Assembly: GCA_017435525.1 (NCBI GenBank)
Contig: JAFSEW010000005.1
Coordinates: 1 to 51,719, forward strand
From: Oscillospiraceae bacterium
GTDB taxonomy: Bacteria; Bacillota; Clostridia; Oscillospirales; Oscillospiraceae
Length of the DNA: 51,719 nucleotides
Reading direction: 5' to 3'
Position 1 is the first letter of the stretch. Every line of letters begins with the position of its first letter. Shown piece after piece: positions 1-8,691 of the stretch. The notes beneath the pieces are model-generated. The model saw nothing but the letters and a program-made list of their open reading frames with translations. It had not been told where the DNA came from and ran no database searches. Made by a program: the position numbers and the translations under genes.

Positions 1-2419
1 CGATGCCCAGGCCCAGCTTCTTGGCGTACTGCAGGATGATTCCCTTGACCTTATTGGAAATGGAGAAGGAGGGGTAGACGGAAATGGAGTCACCGGAGTG
101 GACACCGGTGCGTTCTACCAGCTCCATGATGCCGGGAACGAAGACATTCAGACCGTCGCAGATGGCATCGATCTCCACCTCACGGCCTTCGATATACTTG
201 TCCACCAGAACGGGCTTGTCCTCGTCGATCTCAACAGCGGTCTTCAGATAGTGGCGCAGCTGCTCCTCGTTGGCGACGATCTGCATGGCACGGCCGCCCA
301 GAACAAAGCTGGGGCGCACCAGCACGGGATAGCCGATCTCAGCAGCGGCGGCAATGCCGTCCTCGATCTTAGTGACAGCCTGGCCCTTGGCACGGGGGAT
401 GTTCAGCTCGTTCAGCAGGTTCTCGAAAGCGTTGCGGTCCTCTGCCTTGTCAATGGCAGCGCAGTCGGTACCGATGATCTTAACACCCCGGTCAAACAGG
501 GGCTGTGCCAGGTTGATGGCAGTCTGGCCGCCCAGGGATGCGATAACGCCGTCGGGCTTTTCAAACTCGATGATGTTCATCACATCTTCGGTGGTCAGAG
601 GCTCGAAATACAGTTTATCCGCAGTGGTATAGTCAGTAGAAACGGTTTCGGGGTTATTGTTGATGATAATTGCTTCGTAACCGGCGTTCTTGATGGTCAT
701 AACCGCGTGGACGGTGGAATAGTCGAATTCCACACCCTGGCCGATACGGATGGGGCCTGCACCCAGCACCACGATCTTCTTGCGGTTAGTCAGGACGGAA
801 GCATTCTCGCCGGTGTAGGAGGAGTAGAAGTAAGGAATGTAGGCACCGGTATGGCAGGTATCCACCATGCGGTATACAGGGAAGAAGTTGTTCCGCTTGC
901 GCAGGTTGTAAACTTCGATTTCCTTCCAACCCCAGAGCTGGCTGATGAACTTGTCGCCGAAGCCCATGGTCTTGGCCTTCTTCAGGATCTCCATATCGCC
1001 TACATTGGCGCGGACTTCTGCTTCCATCTTCACAATGCGCTCGATGGCTTCCAGGAAATATGCGGTGATCTGAGTAATTTTATGGAGTTTCTCCACGGAA
1101 ATACCTCTGCGCAGCAGCTCCGCCACCGCAAAGATATTGTCATCCTGGAAAGTCTCCAGATATTTCAGCATTTCCTCGGTGGTCTTATGATCGAACTTCG
1201 CCATGTGGAAATGGCAGACACCGATTTCCAGAGAGCGAACACCCTTCAGAAGACATTCTTCCAGGGTAGAACCGATGCCCATGATCTCACCGGTGGCCTT
1301 CATCTGGGTGCCCAGAGTATTGGCAGCGCTGGCAAACTTATCAAAGGGGAATCTGGGCAGCTTGGCGATCACATAATCCAGCTCCGGCTCAAAGGCGGCA
1401 TTGGTATTGGCAATCTTGATTTCTTCCAGCAGCATGCCAACAGCAATCTTGGCAGTAACCCGGGCAATGGGATAGCCGGATGCCTTGGATGCCAGTGCGG
1501 AAGAACGGGAAACTCTGGGATTGACCTCGATGAGGTAGTACTCACTGGAGTTGGGATTCAGAGCAAACTGCACATTGCAGCCGCCTTCGATCTTCAGCTC
1601 ACGGATGATCTTGATGGCGGAATCATTCAGCATCTTCCGGTCATGCTCGGACAGGGTCATGATGGGAGCAACCACCAGGCTGTCACCGGTGTGGACACCC
1701 ACGGGATCAATATTCTCCATACCGCAGATGGTGATGGCATGGTCAGCGCTGTCGCGCATAACTTCGAATTCGATTTCCTTGTAGCCCTTGACGCTCTTCT
1801 CAATCAGAACCTGATGCACAGGAGACAGCTTGAAAGCGTTCAGGCCCACTTCAACCAGTTCTTCCTCGCTGTAGGCAAAACCGCCACCGGTACCGCCCAG
1901 GGTAAATGCGGGGCGCAGAACCACAGGATAGCCAATGCGCTTTGCAGCTGCTTTGGCTTCTTCCAGATTGTAGGTGATTTCAGAGGGGATAACGGGCTCG
2001 CCGATTTCCTGACACATCTGCTTGAACAGGTCGCGGTCCTCTGCACGCTCAATGGAGGCACTGGAAGTACCCAGCAGCTTCACGCGGCATTCCTTCAGGA
2101 TGCCTTTCTTTTCCAGCTGCATAGCCAGGTTCAGGCCGGTCTGACCGCCGATACCGGGAACAATGGCATCGGGACGCTCATAGCGGATAATCTTAGCAAT
2201 ATACTCCAGAGTCAGAGGCTCCATATACACCTTGTCTGCAATGACAGTATCGGTCATAATGGTAGCCGGGTTGGAGTTGCAAAGAACCACCTCGTAGCCC
2301 TCTTCCTTCAGAGCAAGACAAGCCTGGGTACCGGCATAGTCAAATTCTGCGGCCTGGCCGATCACGATGGGGCCGGAGCCAATAATCAGCACTTTCTTGA
2401 TATCTGTTCTCTTAGCCAT
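1..2419 (-). CDS. carB: Carbamoyl-phosphate synthase large subunit (partial, C-terminus off the window)
   Basis: Synthesises carbamoyl phosphate from bicarbonate, ammonia (from CarA glutamine hydrolysis) and two ATP, for pyrimidines and arginine, in the cytoplasm. About 806 of the usual roughly 1070 residues are visible. The first half shows [17 protein letters not shown] near residue 14 and the ATP-grasp motif LGGTGGG. The second half repeats the fold with [16 protein letters not shown] and LGGRAMQIV, the internal duplication diagnostic of CarB. The end of the second ATP-grasp half and the MGS allosteric domain lie beyond base 1. The ATG at 2417-2419 is preceded by AGGAGG. It lies 25 bases after pyrC, so the two are probably one operon. 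The glutaminase gene carA is not between them. Confidence 0.97.
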   Translation of the reverse strand, partial: MAKRTDIKKVLIIGSGPIVIGQAAEFDYAGTQACLALKEEGYEVVLCNSNPATIMTDTVIADKVYMEPLTLEYIAKIIRYERPDAIVPGIGGQTGLNLAMQLEKKGILKECRVKLLGTSSASIERAEDRDLFKQMCQEIGEPVIPSEITYNLEEAKAAAKRIGYPVVLRPAFTLGGTGGGFAYSEEELVEVGLNAFKLSPVHQVLIEKSVKGYKEIEFEVMRDSADHAITICGMENIDPVGVHTGDSLVVAPIMTLSEHDRKMLNDSAIKIIRELKIEGGCNVQFALNPNSSEYYLIEVNPRVSRSSALASKASGYPIARVTAKIAVGMLLEEIKIANTNAAFEPELDYVIAKLPRFPFDKFASAANTLGTQMKATGEIMGIGSTLEECLLKGVRSLEIGVCHFHMAKFDHKTTEEMLKYLETFQDDNIFAVAELLRRGISVEKLHKITQITAYFLEAIERIVKMEAEVRANVGDMEILKKAKTMGFGDKFISQLWGWKEIEVYNLRKRNNFFPVYRMVDTCHTGAYIPYFYSSYTGENASVLTNRKKIVVLGAGPIRIGQGVEFDYSTVHAVMTIKNAGYEAIIINNNPETVSTDYTTADKLYFEPLTTEDVMNIIEFEKPDGVIASLGGQTAINLAQPLFDRGVKIIGTDCAAIDKAEDRNAFENLLNELNIPRAKGQAVTKIEDGIAAAAEIGYPVLVRPSFVLGGRAMQIVANEEQLRHYLKTAVEIDEDKPVLVDKYIEGREVEIDAICDGLNVFVPGIMELVERTGVHSGDSISVYPSFSISNKVKGIILQYAKKLGLGI

Positions 2420-2444
2420 ATTCAAAGTACCTCCTGGTAATATT

Positions 2445-3647
2445 TTACTTGGATTGATAGACGATCTTGCCGTCGCAGACAGTCAGCAGGCATTTACCGA
2501 AAAGCTTCCAGCCTGCAAAAGGTGTTGCTTTGCCCATAGAAACAAAGTTTTCCGGGTCTACCGTAAACTCCTCGTTCAAATCCCACAGGCTCCAGCAATC
2601 GCCCATAGGAATTCCGAAACGCGCTCTGGCATTGGTCACAAGAAGCTCTTTCAGCCGCTCCATAGTAATGATACCGGTCTTTACAAGGCAAGTATACATT
2701 ACAGGGAAAGCAGTTTCAATACCCACCACACCGAAGGAGCTCTTTTCCAGGCCCTTGGCCTTTTCTTCCGCACTGTGAGGCGCATGATCGGTAGCAATCA
2801 TATCGATAGTACCATCCACGATGCCTTCCACAAGAGCCTTGCGGTCTTCTTCGGAGCGAATGGGGGGATTCATTTTAAAACGGCCATCCTCCTGAAGATC
2901 CATATCGTTCATCACAAGATAATGGGGGCCGGTCTCGCAGGTGACATCCACGCCTTCCGCTTTTGCCTTACGGATGATCTCCACACTTTCCTTTGTGGAG
3001 ATATGACACACATGGTACTTGCAGCCGATTTCCTTCACCAGCTCCAGATCTCTTGCGATCTGTGCCCACTCGCTTTCGGAGCAGATACCCCGGTGACCAT
3101 GGGCTGCTGCGTATTCGCCGTCATGAATGTATCCACCTTTGAGAAGGTCGTTCACTTCGCAATGGGCCACGATCATTTTGCCCAGAGCCTTGGCCCTGCG
3201 CATTGCCTGGCGCATCATATCGTCGCTCTGAACACCCCGTCCGTCATCGGAAAAGCCGATCACATGGGAGGCCATACCTTCCAGATCTGCCATCACCTGG
3301 CCCTGTTCGCCAACTGTGATAGCACCGTAGGGATACACATGGATGCAGGCAGAATCTTCGATCAGATCCAGCTGCTGTTTCAGATGTTCCACACTGTCCG
3401 GCACCGGATTCAGATTGGGCATGGTGCAGACATGGGTATAGCCACCTGCAGCAGCTGCATGAGATCCGGATGCAATGGTCTCTTTATAAGAAAATCCCGG
3501 CTCGCGAAAATGGACATGCACATCGCAAAAGCCGGGAAAAAGAGAATATTTATCGGAATCAAAGGAAGAAAGCACCTGTGCCATGGAATCAGAAACAATA
3601 CCCCCCATGGGAGCGCTGATATTTTTGAACTTCTGTACGCCGTTCAT
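2445..3647 (-). CDS. pyrC: Dihydroorotase
   Basis: Cyclises N-carbamoyl-aspartate to dihydroorotate in de novo pyrimidine synthesis; cytoplasmic zinc amidohydrolase. The 400-residue protein has the zinc-binding HVHFREPG motif at residues 44-51, the CETGPHYL and MNPPIRS substrate regions, and the catalytic TDHAPHS motif near residue 290. The N-terminus is about 25 residues shorter than in typical class I enzymes, which carry a longer beta-sandwich strand before the barrel. The ATG at 3645-3647 has an AAAGGGG site 6-10 bases upstream, and no longer start is supported because the promoter lies directly ahead. First gene of pyrC-carB. Confidence 0.95.
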   Translation of the reverse strand: MNGVQKFKNISAPMGGIVSDSMAQVLSSFDSDKYSLFPGFCDVHVHFREPGFSYKETIASGSHAAAAGGYTHVCTMPNLNPVPDSVEHLKQQLDLIEDSACIHVYPYGAITVGEQGQVMADLEGMASHVIGFSDDGRGVQSDDMMRQAMRRAKALGKMIVAHCEVNDLLKGGYIHDGEYAAAHGHRGICSESEWAQIARDLELVKEIGCKYHVCHISTKESVEIIRKAKAEGVDVTCETGPHYLVMNDMDLQEDGRFKMNPPIRSEEDRKALVEGIVDGTIDMIATDHAPHSAEEKAKGLEKSSFGVVGIETAFPVMYTCLVKTGIITMERLKELLVTNARARFGIPMGDCWSLWDLNEEFTVDPENFVSMGKATPFAGWKLFGKCLLTVCDGKIVYQSK

Positions 3648-3682
3648 AAGGATTCCCCTTTCCGTTATTCTATATCCGTGAT

Positions 3683-3711
3683 ATTATACCCGGATTCACA
3701 CTTCTTGTCAA
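3683..3711 (-). promoter_or_regulatory. Promoter of pyrC-carB
   Basis: On the minus strand, perfect TTGACA (3706-3711) and TATAAT (3683-3688) hexamers are separated by 17 bases, 35 bases ahead of the pyrC start. The leader is short and I see no PyrR-type attenuator fold in it. Confidence 0.9.
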
Positions 3712-3733
3712 TTATTTTTGCCGCTGCAGCTGC

Positions 3734-3766
3734 AAAAAACCGCCGCACAGTTGGCGACGGTTTTTG
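3734..3766 (-). terminator. Terminator after the sirtuin gene
   Basis: Minus-strand stem AACCGTCGC / GCGGCGGTT (one G-U pair) with a run of T after it, starting at the sirtuin stop codon. It separates that gene from the pyrC promoter. Confidence 0.85.
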
Positions 3767-4480
3767 TCATAACTGACGGAAAATATCTCCCAGGCTCCGG
3801 TGCAGCACCAGGTTTGCGCGGCTGTCGTAAGGTGTCTCGTCCCGGTTGATCAGTACCAGGCGGTTGCCCCGGTAATAATCAATCAAACCTGCAGCAGGAT
3901 ACACAGTCAGGCTTGTACCTGCCACGATCAAAAGATCGGCCTGCGCTATAGCGGCAACACTGTTTTCGATGGTATTCCCATCCAATTGCTCTTCATACAG
4001 AACCACATCCGGCTTGACAATGCCGCCGCAGCTGCATCTGGGAACACCGGCAGCTTCTTTCACAAACTCCGCACTGTGGAATTTTCCACAGACTGTGCAA
4101 TAGTTTCGCAGCACGCTGCCGTGCAGCTCGTAAACCCGCTGGCTGCCCGCTTTTTGGTGCAGGCCATCAATGTTTTGGGTCACAACAGCCAAAAGCTTTC
4201 CTTCCTGCTCCCAGCGTGCAAGAACTTTGTGGGTTACATTGGGTTCAAAACCAAGGGGCAGCATTTTCTCCCGGTAAAACCGGAAGAAGTACTCCGGATT
4301 CCGCAGATAAAAGCTATGGCTGATAATGGTTTCCGGCGGATATTCAAACCTTTGCCTGTAAAGGCCGTCCACACTGCGAAAGTCCGGAATTCCGGATTCC
4401 GTGCTCACGCCCGCACCGCCGAAAAAGACGATGCTACGGCTTTCGGACAGCCACTGCTTTAACTGATGAATCTTTTCCAT
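3767..4480 (-). CDS. cobB: NAD-dependent protein deacylase, sirtuin (Sir2/CobB family)
   Basis: Removes acyl groups from lysines using NAD, giving nicotinamide and O-acyl-ADP-ribose; cytoplasmic. The 237-residue protein has GAGVSTESGIPDFRS (residues about 21-35, NAD loop), TQNIDGLH (ribose pocket), the catalytic histidine in ELHGS, a zinc site made of CTVC and CSC, and the GTSLTVYPA motif. Length is normal for a bacterial sirtuin. The start at 4480 has only a weak GAGAG-type site, and it follows the small membrane-protein gene by 29 bases, so it may be translated from a shared message. Confidence 0.95.
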   Translation of the reverse strand: MEKIHQLKQWLSESRSIVFFGGAGVSTESGIPDFRSVDGLYRQRFEYPPETIISHSFYLRNPEYFFRFYREKMLPLGFEPNVTHKVLARWEQEGKLLAVVTQNIDGLHQKAGSQRVYELHGSVLRNYCTVCGKFHSAEFVKEAAGVPRCSCGGIVKPDVVLYEEQLDGNTIENSVAAIAQADLLIVAGTSLTVYPAAGLIDYYRGNRLVLINRDETPYDSRANLVLHRSLGDIFRQL

Positions 4481-4509
4481 ATAATCACACTCTCAGCATC
4501 TATTTTTCA

Positions 4510-4929
4510 TTACATACAGACTGCAACAACTCCAAGTGTCACAAACAGCAGCATGCCAAACAGAATAAATACGCGCATGCCTTTTAAACTGCAAGATTCA
4601 AATTCCGGCAAATATGCTGCTTGCGGATTTTTCAATTGATAGATCAACTTAGAGCTGGAGGGCATGCGCTTGAATCGGTCAATGACAGTACAGACATGAT
4701 TATATTGGACACCATTTACCATGTAGCTATATGTTGCGGTTGTCCGCTTATGACAAGCTTCACCCCACTTAGTGAGACGGATATTTCGTTCCACTTTTTC
4801 ATGGGTCAATTGAGCGTAGATCTCTCCTGTAAATCGATCCTGAAAACCAAGCTCATAGCGCAGATTCAATATCAAAGCTACCAAGAACGCAGCTGCAAAG
4901 ATAAATAATATAATCGCTGCCATTACCAT
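4510..4929 (-). CDS. Small two-helix membrane protein, DUF3592-like
   Basis: Function unknown. The 139-residue protein has a transmembrane helix at residues about 3-22, a polar domain of about 80 residues with a beta-rich pattern (TATYSYMVNGVQYNH), and a second helix at the C-terminus (FILFGMLLFVTLGVV). This helix-beta domain-helix plan resembles DUF3592 proteins, but that assignment is from shape only. The start chosen has GGGGAGGTGACAGC directly upstream. It lies upstream of the sirtuin gene and is probably co-transcribed with it. Confidence 0.75.
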   Translation of the reverse strand: MVMAAIILFIFAAAFLVALILNLRYELGFQDRFTGEIYAQLTHEKVERNIRLTKWGEACHKRTTATYSYMVNGVQYNHVCTVIDRFKRMPSSSKLIYQLKNPQAAYLPEFESCSLKGMRVFILFGMLLFVTLGVVAVCM

Positions 4930-4974
4930 GCTGTCACCTCCCCTTTTTATGATATCTTAGCGTTTTTGCCGGCA

Positions 4975-5004
4975 AAAAGCAACACCCACCGCTGCCGGTG
5001 GGTG
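4975..5004 (-). terminator. Terminator of the ylxM-trmD operon
   Basis: Perfect 9-bp stem CACCCACCG / CGGTGGGTG with a 4-base loop (4983-5004), followed on the minus strand by TTGCTTTTTG. It lies just past the trmD stop codon. Confidence 0.9.
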
Positions 5005-5009
5005 TCAAT

Positions 5010-5756
5010 TTATTTTGGAGCGTCCTCTTCCTCCATTTCTTTCAGGAGTTTCTTGTCCTGTTTGGAGCTGAGATCCAGCTTTTCATACATATCGGGGCGG
5101 CGGCTTTTGGTGCGCCGCAGAGCCTGCTTGCGCCGCCACTGGCGCACTTTCTCATGGTTGCCGGACAGCAGAATCGCCGGTACTTCCCTGCCGTGCCACA
5201 CTGCGGGACGGCTGTACTGAGGATATTCCAAAAGACCCGAGTAGTGGCTTTCATCTTCAAAGCACTCAGGGTCTGCCAGTACGCCGGGCACCATGCGGCA
5301 TACCGCATCGGTTACTGCCATGGCCGCAATTTCGCCGCCGGTCAGCACAAAGTCACCCAGAGAAATCTCTTCATCCACGCACTCATCAATAAAGCGCTGG
5401 TCGATCCCCTCATAATGGCCACATACCAGGATGATATTATCCATTTTGCTCAGGCGGATGGCATCCTCCTGCTTAAAAGTATGGCCGCAGGGAGACATAT
5501 ACACCGTGTGCACCGGGCCACCGGCCTGATCGCACACAGCTTCCCAGCAGCGGTACAGGGGATCCGCGGTCATCACTGCGCCTCTGCCGCCGCCATAGGG
5601 ATAGTCATCCACCTGGTTCTGCTTGTTGGCGGTATAGTCCCGGATCTGGTGGGTCTCGATAGCAATGTAGCCCCGCTCCTGGGCACGGCCCAGAATACTC
5701 TCAGACAGTACATCTCCCACAGTATCGGGAAACAGCGTCAGAATATCAATGCGCAT
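5010..5756 (-). CDS. trmD: tRNA (guanine-37-N1)-methyltransferase
   Basis: Methylates N1 of G37 next to the anticodon, using S-adenosylmethionine, which prevents +1 frameshifting. The 248-residue SPOUT protein begins with MRIDILTLFPD, then DYPYGGGRGAVM, and the knotted SAM site with VCGHYEGIDQRF and EISLGDFVLTGGE. Length is normal. The start overlaps the end of rimM by 11 bases, implying translational coupling. Last gene of the operon, followed by a strong terminator. Confidence 0.98.
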   Translation of the reverse strand: MRIDILTLFPDTVGDVLSESILGRAQERGYIAIETHQIRDYTANKQNQVDDYPYGGGRGAVMTADPLYRCWEAVCDQAGGPVHTVYMSPCGHTFKQEDAIRLSKMDNIILVCGHYEGIDQRFIDECVDEEISLGDFVLTGGEIAAMAVTDAVCRMVPGVLADPECFEDESHYSGLLEYPQYSRPAVWHGREVPAILLSGNHEKVRQWRRKQALRRTKSRRPDMYEKLDLSSKQDKKLLKEMEEEDAPK

Positions 5757-6237
5757 CGGTTTCCATCCCTTCGATGAGCCGCACCTGCATGATTTCCTTT
5801 TCCATATCGGTATCCAGGATAAAGGCTTTCACCGCAGGGATCATATATTCCTTCTGCCCCTTGACCACATACACCTTGTTGCCGGGGTAATCCAGCACAT
5901 CGGTGATCTTGCCGATTTCTTCACCCTCACAGAGCACGGTCATGCCCATCAGTTCGGCAGCAAAAATCAGCCCCTCAGGGGCATCGCAGCGATAGATTTC
6001 CACAGTCTTGCCCCGCATAGCCTGGGCAGCTTCCATGGTATCCACACCTTCTATTTTCAGCAGGTTGCAGGTTTTCTGCACCCGACAGCTTTCCACAGGA
6101 TAGTCTTTTCCGGCGATCCGCACACGGTCAAACTCACACAAAAAGTCCGGTCCGTCTGCCCAGGGCAGCACCTTCATCTCACCCCGAACGCCGTGGGTGC
6201 TGACGATTTCGCCGGCTTCCAAAAATTCCAGTTTCAT
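5746..6237 (-). CDS. rimM: 16S rRNA processing/ribosome maturation factor
   Basis: Assists maturation of the 30S head domain and binds ribosomal protein S19. The 163-residue product starts LEAGEIVSTHGVRGEMKV, the typical RimM N-terminal strand, and contains the PRC-barrel part (GNKVYVVKG, YMIPAVKAFI). An upstream in-frame Met would add 16 residues encoded by a hairpin region. I chose the start at 6237 because GAGGGTAATGCT precedes it and the family begins there. Sits between khpA and trmD. Confidence 0.95.
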   Translation of the reverse strand: MKLEFLEAGEIVSTHGVRGEMKVLPWADGPDFLCEFDRVRIAGKDYPVESCRVQKTCNLLKIEGVDTMEAAQAMRGKTVEIYRCDAPEGLIFAAELMGMTVLCEGEEIGKITDVLDYPGNKVYVVKGQKEYMIPAVKAFILDTDMEKEIMQVRLIEGMETDAH

Positions 6238-6263
6238 AGCATTACCCTCATAATACGGAAAAT

Positions 6264-6283
6264 GCGTGGCGCTAACGCCACGC
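6264..6283 (-). repeat. Intercistronic hairpin between khpA and rimM
   Basis: Perfect 8-bp dyad GCGTGGCG / CGCCACGC with a 4-base loop, 7 bases after the khpA stop. There is no T run, so it is not a terminator. It may stabilise or mark a processing site in the polycistronic message. Confidence 0.6.
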
Positions 6284-6290
6284 ACATCCG

Positions 6291-6521
6291 TTAATCCACG
6301 ATTTCTACCGTAACCTTCTGGCCGGAGCGCTGAGATACGGTTTTCACGATGGTACGGATCTCCTTGGCGATCCGACCCTGGCGGCCAATCACCTTGCCCA
6401 TGTCAGCACTGGCAACATGGAGCTCCAGTACAGTTCCGTCTTCATCAGAGATTTCATTCACTGTGACTGCCTCGGGATCGTCAACCAAGTTTTTTGCCAT
6501 ATACAGCAAAAGTTCTTTCAT
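6291..6521 (-). CDS. khpA: KH-domain RNA-binding protein KhpA (YlqC)
   Basis: Small RNA-binding protein that partners KhpB and affects cell division and RNA stability in Firmicutes. The 76 residues form one KH domain with the GRQG signature of the GXXG loop near residue 46 (KVIGRQGRIAKEIRTIVK). GGAGAAGCGCA precedes the ATG. Its position between rpsP and rimM is the standard Firmicute order. Confidence 0.96.
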   Translation of the reverse strand: MKELLLYMAKNLVDDPEAVTVNEISDEDGTVLELHVASADMGKVIGRQGRIAKEIRTIVKTVSQRSGQKVTVEIVD

Positions 6522-6544
6522 TGCGCTTCTCCTTTGGGGGCAGC

Positions 6545-6784
6545 TTACAGCACGCCAGCCTTCTTCAGCAGGCCACGAACGGTATCGGTGGGCTGTGCGC
6601 CGTTCTTGATCCAGGTCTGAGCCTTCTCAGCATCAACAGTGATAACAGCGGGCTCGGTCATGGGGTTGTAAGTGCCGATCTCCTCGATGCAGCGGCCATC
6701 ACGGGGGCTGCGGGCATCAGCAACAACGATACGGTAGTAAGGAGCCTTCTTGGCACCCATTCTTCTCAGTCTGATCTTAACCAT
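6545..6784 (-). CDS. rpsP: 30S ribosomal protein S16
   Basis: Structural component of the 30S body. The 79-residue protein starts [18 protein letters not shown] and contains the S16 signature [10 protein letters not shown] and [10 protein letters not shown] Met five codons upstream is rejected because GGAGGTGAAAACC is spaced for the start at 6784. Third gene of the ylxM operon. Confidence 0.98.
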   Translation of the reverse strand: MVKIRLRRMGAKKAPYYRIVVADARSPRDGRCIEEIGTYNPMTEPAVITVDAEKAQTWIKNGAQPTDTVRGLLKKAGVL

Positions 6785-6850
6785 GGTTTTCACCTCCACA
6801 TAGTTGGTTTTCTATATCGTAAAAGCAGGTTGCTTTCATCGAACATTTTC

Positions 6851-8203
6851 TCAGAAGCCGGGGAATCCGCCGAAGCCGCCAAAGCCGCGGCTCATGCGCT
6901 TGAGCTTCTTTCCTGCACCGGGGCCGGAGAACTGCTTCATCAGGCTTCTCATCTGCTCAAAAGATTTCAGCAGACGGTTCACATCCTCAACCTTCAATCC
7001 TGCACCGGCAGCGATGCGCTTCTTGCGGCTGGCACCGATGATGTTGGGGTTTTCTCTTTCCTTGGGGGTCATAGACAGGATGATCGCCTCAGTATGTGCC
7101 ATGGCCTTCTCATCCATCTTTACGCCCTTGAGCTTGTTGCCGCCGGGCATCTGGGCCAGCAGGTCTTCCATGGGGCCCATGTTCTTCAGCTGCGCCAGCT
7201 GTTCGTAGAAATCCTGAAGGGTAAACTTGTTGGACTTCAGACGCTCTTCCATTTCGGCAGCTTTCTTGGCATCAAATGCCTTTTCTGCCTTTTCGATGAT
7301 GCTCAGCACATCACCCATGCCCAGGATTCTGGAAGCCATACGGTCCGGATGGAAGGCTTCGATATCTTCCAGCTTTTCGCCGATACCGGCAAACTTCACA
7401 GGCTTTCCGGTAACCGCTCTGACAGAAAGGGCTGCACCGCCTCTGGCGTCGCCGTCCAGCTTGGAAAGCATCACAGAATCAATATCCAGCCATTCGTTGA
7501 AGCTCTGGGCCGCATTGACTGCGTCCTGACCGGTCATGGCATCCACAACCAGCATGATTTCGCTGGGCTTTACCGTCTGCTTGATGTTCTTCAGCTCGTC
7601 CATCAGGGCTTCATCCACATGCAGGCGGCCGGCGGTATCCAGGAATACCATATCGTGGCCATGCTGCCGCGCGTAGAGCACAGCTTCCTTGGCAATGGTC
7701 ACAGGATTCTCCTGGCCCATCTCAAACACAGGGATCCCCAGCTTCTCGCCGCAGACCTTCAGCTGCGTAATTGCGGCAGGACGGTAAATGTCGCAGGCCA
7801 CCAGCAGAGGATTCTTGCCCTGACGCTTCATCATGCCTGCCAGCTTACTGCCGTTGGTGGTCTTACCTGCACCCTGCAGGCCAACCAGCATCACAACAGT
7901 GGGGCCGTTGGGGTTGATGGTAATGTGCTTGGTATCGGAGCCCATGAGCTTGGTCAGCTCTTCGTTGACGATCTTCACGATCATCTGTGCAGGTGTCAGG
8001 CTCTCCAGCACATCGGTGCCCACGCACCGTTCGGTGACAGACTTGGTAAAGTCCTTCACCACTTTATAGCTCACATCCGCTTCCAGAAGCGCCATGCGGA
8101 TCTCACGCATAGCCTCCTTGACATCGGCCTCCTTCAGGCGGCCTTTGCCACGGAGCTTCTTGAATGTGGCAGAGATTTTTTCGGTTAAGCCTTCAAATGC
8201 CAT
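6851..8203 (-). CDS. ffh: Signal recognition particle protein Ffh (SRP54)
   Basis: GTPase subunit of the signal recognition particle; binds signal peptides with 4.5S RNA and docks with FtsY. The 450-residue protein has the N helical bundle, G-domain motifs GLQGAGKTT (near residue 107), DTAGR and SKLDGDARGG, then the methionine-rich M domain. The tail is rich in Gly and Phe (GFGGFGGFPGF), a common Ffh ending. The start is 3 bases after the ylxM stop, so the two are coupled. Confidence 0.98.
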   Translation of the reverse strand: MAFEGLTEKISATFKKLRGKGRLKEADVKEAMREIRMALLEADVSYKVVKDFTKSVTERCVGTDVLESLTPAQMIVKIVNEELTKLMGSDTKHITINPNGPTVVMLVGLQGAGKTTNGSKLAGMMKRQGKNPLLVACDIYRPAAITQLKVCGEKLGIPVFEMGQENPVTIAKEAVLYARQHGHDMVFLDTAGRLHVDEALMDELKNIKQTVKPSEIMLVVDAMTGQDAVNAAQSFNEWLDIDSVMLSKLDGDARGGAALSVRAVTGKPVKFAGIGEKLEDIEAFHPDRMASRILGMGDVLSIIEKAEKAFDAKKAAEMEERLKSNKFTLQDFYEQLAQLKNMGPMEDLLAQMPGGNKLKGVKMDEKAMAHTEAIILSMTPKERENPNIIGASRKKRIAAGAGLKVEDVNRLLKSFEQMRSLMKQFSGPGAGKKLKRMSRGFGGFGGFPGF

Positions 8204-8206
8204 AGC

Positions 8207-8551
8207 CTACTCCTCAAGTTCCCGTAACAGTGATGCCATCTCAGCTGCGGCTGCAGCTACACGGGCATCGGTGTGCTGTGCCAGCGCCTCTGCCAGAGCG
8301 CCGATGCGCTCCGCCACATGGCGGCACTTCAAATCCCGGCTGACACAGCCGGTCTTCTGCTCCATATTTCGCAGCAGGGCTTCCGTCCTGCTCAGGTTAT
8401 CATATACGCCCTGACGGCTGATCCCCAGTTCCTCGCCGATCTCTCCCAGAGAAAGATCTTCGTTGTAGCGCAATTCAAAGCACTCTCTTTGCCGCTGGGT
8501 CAGCAGTGCGCCGTAATAGTCATACAGCAGAATCAACTCCGCCTCGTCCAT
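8207..8551 (-). CDS. ylxM: YlxM/p13-like helix-turn-helix protein (UPF0122)
   Basis: A sigma-70 region-4-like helix-turn-helix protein that accompanies ffh and may modulate SRP. In the 114 residues, LTQRQRECFELRYNEDLSLGEIGEELGISRQGVYD is the DNA-binding fold (quoted here as one named region, residues about 16-50). The C-terminal part is Ala-rich helix. First gene of the operon; GACAGGAGGCGCGGT precedes the ATG. Confidence 0.93.
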   Translation of the reverse strand: MDEAELILLYDYYGALLTQRQRECFELRYNEDLSLGEIGEELGISRQGVYDNLSRTEALLRNMEQKTGCVSRDLKCRHVAERIGALAEALAQHTDARVAAAAAEMASLLRELEE

Positions 8552-8592
8552 ACCGCGCCTCCTGTCAAGCTTTTTTCCTTGAAACCTCGGGC

Positions 8593-8621
8593 ATTATAGC
8601 ATAGTGTTCCCACCTTGTCAA
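8593..8621 (-). promoter_or_regulatory. Promoter of the ylxM-ffh-rpsP-khpA-rimM-trmD operon
   Basis: Minus-strand TTGACA (8616-8621) and TATAAT (8593-8598), both perfect, with a 17-base spacer, about 40 bases ahead of ylxM. Confidence 0.93.
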
Positions 8622-8691
8622 GTATTTTTCCATGACAGCAAAAAATATTTTTTCCAGCAAAACGCGCCTTGTTTCAGCACCTTCATTGTTA

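Noticed and set aside
98-2440. 780-residue plus-strand open frame
   Set aside because: It is antisense to carB, whose protein sequence is unmistakable; the plus-strand translation has low-complexity Gln/His/Leu bias and no domain.
6494-8188. 564-residue plus-strand open frame
   Set aside because: Antisense shadow of ffh and rpsP; same biased composition and no matching family.
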